Part shown: positions 61,711 to 64,000 of the stretch, in pieces
Layout of the letters: every line of letters begins with the position of its first letter
Numbering within the stretch: position 1 is the stretch's first letter
Made by a program: the position numbers and the translations under genes
Assembly: GCF_002115755.1 (NCBI RefSeq)
Contig: NZ_JFKA01000001.1
Span: 924,116-988,115, forward strand
Reading direction: 5' to 3'
Length of the DNA stretch: 64,000 nucleotides
Source of the DNA: Thalassospira mesophila
GTDB lineage: Bacteria; Pseudomonadota; Alphaproteobacteria; Rhodospirillales; Thalassospiraceae
The notes under the pieces: model-generated
Seen by the model: the letters and a program-made list of their open reading frames with translations, nothing else
Databases searched by the model: none
What the model was told of the DNA's origin: nothing

Positions 61711-63408
61711 TTACAGGTTATCGGCAATTTCCTGCATCCAGATGGCCACGGCAACAGCGCCACCGTCGGGCACGCCCACAGCACGATCACCCAGATAACT
61801 GGCCCGGCCCAGTTCGGGGGACATTTCGGCGGTTTTATCCGCCCCCGTACGCGCCGCATCACAGGCGGCTTGCCATGCTTCTTTTCCAGATTTATCTTTG
61901 GCAGCGGCCTCGTTAAAGGCCTTGGCGGCGGGCAACAATGCATCAAGCATTGTCCGGTCGCCTTCTTTTGCGCCGCCAAGTTCGGCAATGGCGTTGGCGG
62001 CAATTTCAAAGGCTTCGGCCCATTGCGCGGGCGCAGGCGATGCGACGTCTTGCAAATGGCGACCGGCACGGATCAGGGCATTGGCATAAAACGGGCCGGA
62101 ACTGCCCGCAATTGCCTTGCGCAACGCATTGCCCGTGGCAATCAGGGCCGTTGCCGGGGTTGCCCATGCTTTGTGCGGTAATTCCAGAATGGCATCCGCC
62201 CCGCGTTCCAGGCTGGCCCCCAAATCACCGTCACCGGCTTTGGTATCCAGATCAGTCAGGTGGGGTTCTTCGGCTTTCAGCTTTTTGGCAACGGCGCGGC
62301 CTGTGTTTTTGATCTTGTCGGCCAGTGGCCCCCGGTCGGGATAGGTAATGTCATCGCTGCTGCCCGCAGGGTCTTTGACTTCACGGCGCTTGGCGGCAAT
62401 GGTGCCGCTGCCCGGCCATGCCCGTGCGGTGGTGGCGTCGTCAAGCAGGCGGGTCCGGGTATCGTCGAGTTTTAATACCGATAGCGAACAACCCGGCATA
62501 TCAAGCGCGCTTAACAACGTGCCGGTCCAGACCCGCTGCACATCCATTTTCTGCTCGCGCAAACAGGCTATGGCGTGGCGGGTCATAATCGCCAGTTCCA
62601 TGCTCGACGTGCCGCCAAGGCCATTGACCAGCAAGGCAACTTTGTCGCCTTTGCCAATTTTGCGGTCTTTGATAATGGTTTTCAGGATGGTTTCAGCCAG
62701 TTCGTTGGCTGTGCCGATTTTGCGTCGCTCCACCCCTTTTTCGCCGTGAATGCCAAGGCCCAGTTCAATCTCGTCATCCGCCAGGGTAAAACCGGGTTTA
62801 TCGGCACCGGGCAGGGTGCAGGCCCCAAGGGCAACCCCCATCGACCCCAGGTCACCGGCGGCTTTACGGGCAATATCGGCAATTTCTGCCAGCGATTTTC
62901 CCGCTGCGGCGGCACCACCGGCAATTTTATGGATCAAAACCGTCCCGGCGATGCCGCGCCTTCGATCTTCGCTCACGGTTTGATGCAACGACACATCATC
63001 GGCCACCACGACAATTTCAACCGGTATGCCCTCGGTCTGGGCCAGTTCAGCTGCCAGCCCGAAATTAAGCCGGTCGCCGGTATAATTCTTGACCACCAAA
63101 ACCGCGCCAGCAGGCCCGGCGCAGGCGCGAATGGCATGCAGCACGGCATCCGTCGAGGGGGATGTAAACACATCGCCCGCCACAGCCGCCGTTAACATGC
63201 CCTTGCCAACATATCCGGCATGGGCCGGTTCGTGTCCGCTGCCCCCACCCGAAATGATGGCAACAGGGCGTTTGTCCGGCTCGGGCAGATCAGCTTGCAA
63301 AACCACGTTTGCTTGCTCCAGCAATGCCAGTTCGTCCGAACCATCCACCACACCCTCGAGCATTTCGCGTACAACATGGCGCGGGTTGTTGATCAGTTTC
63401 TTGGACAT
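61711..63408 (-). CDS. Dihydroxyacetone kinase, fused DhaK-DhaL (ATP-dependent)
   Basis: 565 residues. The N-terminal DhaK domain shows ISGGGSGHEPAHAGYVGKGM near residue 52, DVFTSPS and the covalent substrate His in GLGIHGEKGVERRK near residue 220. The C-terminal DhaL domain has DLDTKAGDGDLGASLERG near residue 393 and the GGAKEGDRTMLDAL motif. The single-chain form uses ATP rather than the PTS. It phosphorylates dihydroxyacetone or related trioses in the cytosol. No glycerol dehydrogenase or sugar transporter is adjacent. Confidence 0.93.
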   Translation of the reverse strand: MSKKLINNPRHVVREMLEGVVDGSDELALLEQANVVLQADLPEPDKRPVAIISGGGSGHEPAHAGYVGKGMLTAAVAGDVFTSPSTDAVLHAIRACAGPAGAVLVVKNYTGDRLNFGLAAELAQTEGIPVEIVVVADDVSLHQTVSEDRRRGIAGTVLIHKIAGGAAAAGKSLAEIADIARKAAGDLGSMGVALGACTLPGADKPGFTLADDEIELGLGIHGEKGVERRKIGTANELAETILKTIIKDRKIGKGDKVALLVNGLGGTSSMELAIMTRHAIACLREQKMDVQRVWTGTLLSALDMPGCSLSVLKLDDTRTRLLDDATTARAWPGSGTIAAKRREVKDPAGSSDDITYPDRGPLADKIKNTGRAVAKKLKAEEPHLTDLDTKAGDGDLGASLERGADAILELPHKAWATPATALIATGNALRKAIAGSSGPFYANALIRAGRHLQDVASPAPAQWAEAFEIAANAIAELGGAKEGDRTMLDALLPAAKAFNEAAAKDKSGKEAWQAACDAARTGADKTAEMSPELGRASYLGDRAVGVPDGGAVAVAIWMQEIADNL

Positions 63409-63705
63409 GATTTTTCACCTGCCTGTCTTGGAGTTTCCTGAATCTGGATTTCTTCTTAACAAGTTAATCCAAAAATTGTTTGAAGCCAGTCTTCGGGGAA
63501 AATGCGGCTATCGTGTGAGAGCGCGGGTGTGTTTTTAATTAAGGTGGCAAGGGCGCACATTTCGAGGAGTGTTTTGCCCTGACACAGCTTCGAGGTTTCC
63601 CCCGTATTTTTTGCTAAATTACATCCCCCTCTTGTCGGCGACAACGCAGGCATCAGTCGGTCCGGCGATCGGGCGATCGTTCCATCTCAGCTAGGGCTTT
63701 CTTGA
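63409..63705. other. Non-coding region upstream of the DAK gene and higB
   Basis: About 300 bp between divergent genes. It should hold the DAK promoter. No gene or repeat stands out before the operator at 63706. Confidence 0.35.
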
Positions 63706-63732
63706 TTTTTGTACCATCAGGTGGTACAAAAA
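63706..63732 (+). promoter_or_regulatory. Palindromic operator of the higBA-type locus
   Basis: TTTTTGTACCA and TGGTACAAAAA form a perfect 11-bp inverted repeat with a 5-bp centre, 18 bp before the higB start. Toxin-antitoxin operons are usually repressed by the antitoxin at such sites. Confidence 0.6.
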
Positions 63733-63749
63733 CTTCTTGGAGTAGATGG

Positions 63750-64000
63750 ATGATCGTGAGCTTTCGGGACGAATGGCTACGTGCTTTTTTTGTTGATGAT
63801 GTATCCTCACGGAAAATACCGGCGGATATTGAAAGCCGTTTGTTTCGCAAGCTTCTGATGATTGACGACGCCGTAACCGATCAGGACTTGCGCGTTCCAC
63901 CGAGCAATCACTTTGAGAAGCTGCGCGGTAATCTGGCGGGGTTTCAGTCGATCCGTGTCAATCAGCAATGGCGTTTGATCTTTCGTAAGCGCTGCGTGCA
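63750..64000 (+). CDS. higB: HigB-type RelE/ParE superfamily toxin (truncated by window end)
   Basis: The frame is open from ATG 63750 (GGAG 8 bp upstream) to the window end, giving 83 residues. The sequence starts MIVSFRDEWLRAFFVDD and contains HFEKLRGNLAGFQSIRVNQQ and WRLIFRK, the HigB/killer-protein pattern (LHPL.G...G..SI.VN..WRL.F). HigB toxins are ribosome-dependent mRNA endonucleases. A HigA antitoxin gene is expected just beyond the window. Confidence 0.85.
   Translation, partial: MIVSFRDEWLRAFFVDDVSSRKIPADIESRLFRKLLMIDDAVTDQDLRVPPSNHFEKLRGNLAGFQSIRVNQQWRLIFRKRCV

Noticed and set aside
63456..63653. 65-residue minus-strand gene upstream of DAK
   Set aside because: No ribosome site or family pattern; likely a chance frame.

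Overview
The window looks like chromosomal DNA of an alphaproteobacterium, most likely a marine Rhodospirillales of the Thalassospira type. The evidence is a GcrA cell-cycle regulator, a DUF3035 lipoprotein, an alphaproteobacterial-type MntR, a ribF-ileS-lspA-DUF3035-M16-M16 block and a sodium-type flagellar stator pair. The genus is an inference. I see no rRNA, tRNA, CRISPR array or complete transposase gene.

Layout. 1-11 kb is housekeeping and small genes: the end of cpdB, gcrA, an NnrU protein, a degenerate B12-domain-like protein, a Nudix hydrolase, an ACT protein, an overlooked 40-residue membrane protein with its own promoter and operator, an M23 peptidase, a sterol-desaturase-type hydroxylase, a methyltransferase and a MaoC hydratase. 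10.6-18.7 kb is the ribF-ileS-lspA-DUF3035-M16-M16 block. 18.7-24.3 kb is a GntR-controlled M20 amidohydrolase with a polar amino acid ABC importer. 24.6-30.2 kb holds mutL and a motA-motB operon that ends in an odd pseudo-receiver/pentapeptide-repeat protein. 30.3-33.1 kb holds a GNAT protein, an iron-linked siderophore-interacting protein and mntR.

33.2-50.9 kb is the accessory core and the most interesting part. Two divergent units face each other across an AT-rich 540 bp gap. The left unit (minus strand) encodes two small phage-tail-collar (MdpB-like) proteins, a DUF6916-like protein, a GNAT acetyltransferase and a fusion of an HEXXH zincin-like domain with a PhyH dioxygenase. The right unit (plus strand) encodes a 2263-residue surface protein (N-terminal LEPR motif, DUF4347, six exactly 444-bp repeats). 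It is followed by a TolC-like outer membrane protein, a periplasmic adaptor, a GAF-like/HlyD fusion and a PqqD-like/M50 protease/HlyD fusion. No ABC ATPase is present. I propose a dedicated export and maturation system for the giant protein, possibly also for the collar proteins.

51-63.4 kb is catabolic. A galB-galC-galD operon for the lower gallate pathway lies divergent from a LysR regulator with two helix-turn-helix segments. Next come a DUF1932 dehydrogenase, a tripartite tricarboxylate transporter (tctC-tctB-tctA), a 2-hydroxyacid dehydrogenase and a fused dihydroxyacetone kinase. The window ends inside a higB toxin gene preceded by a palindromic operator.

Two copies of a non-coding dispersed repeat (4172-4433 and 54941-55173) have 31-bp terminal inverted repeats and nested hairpins. 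They look like a miniature mobile element.
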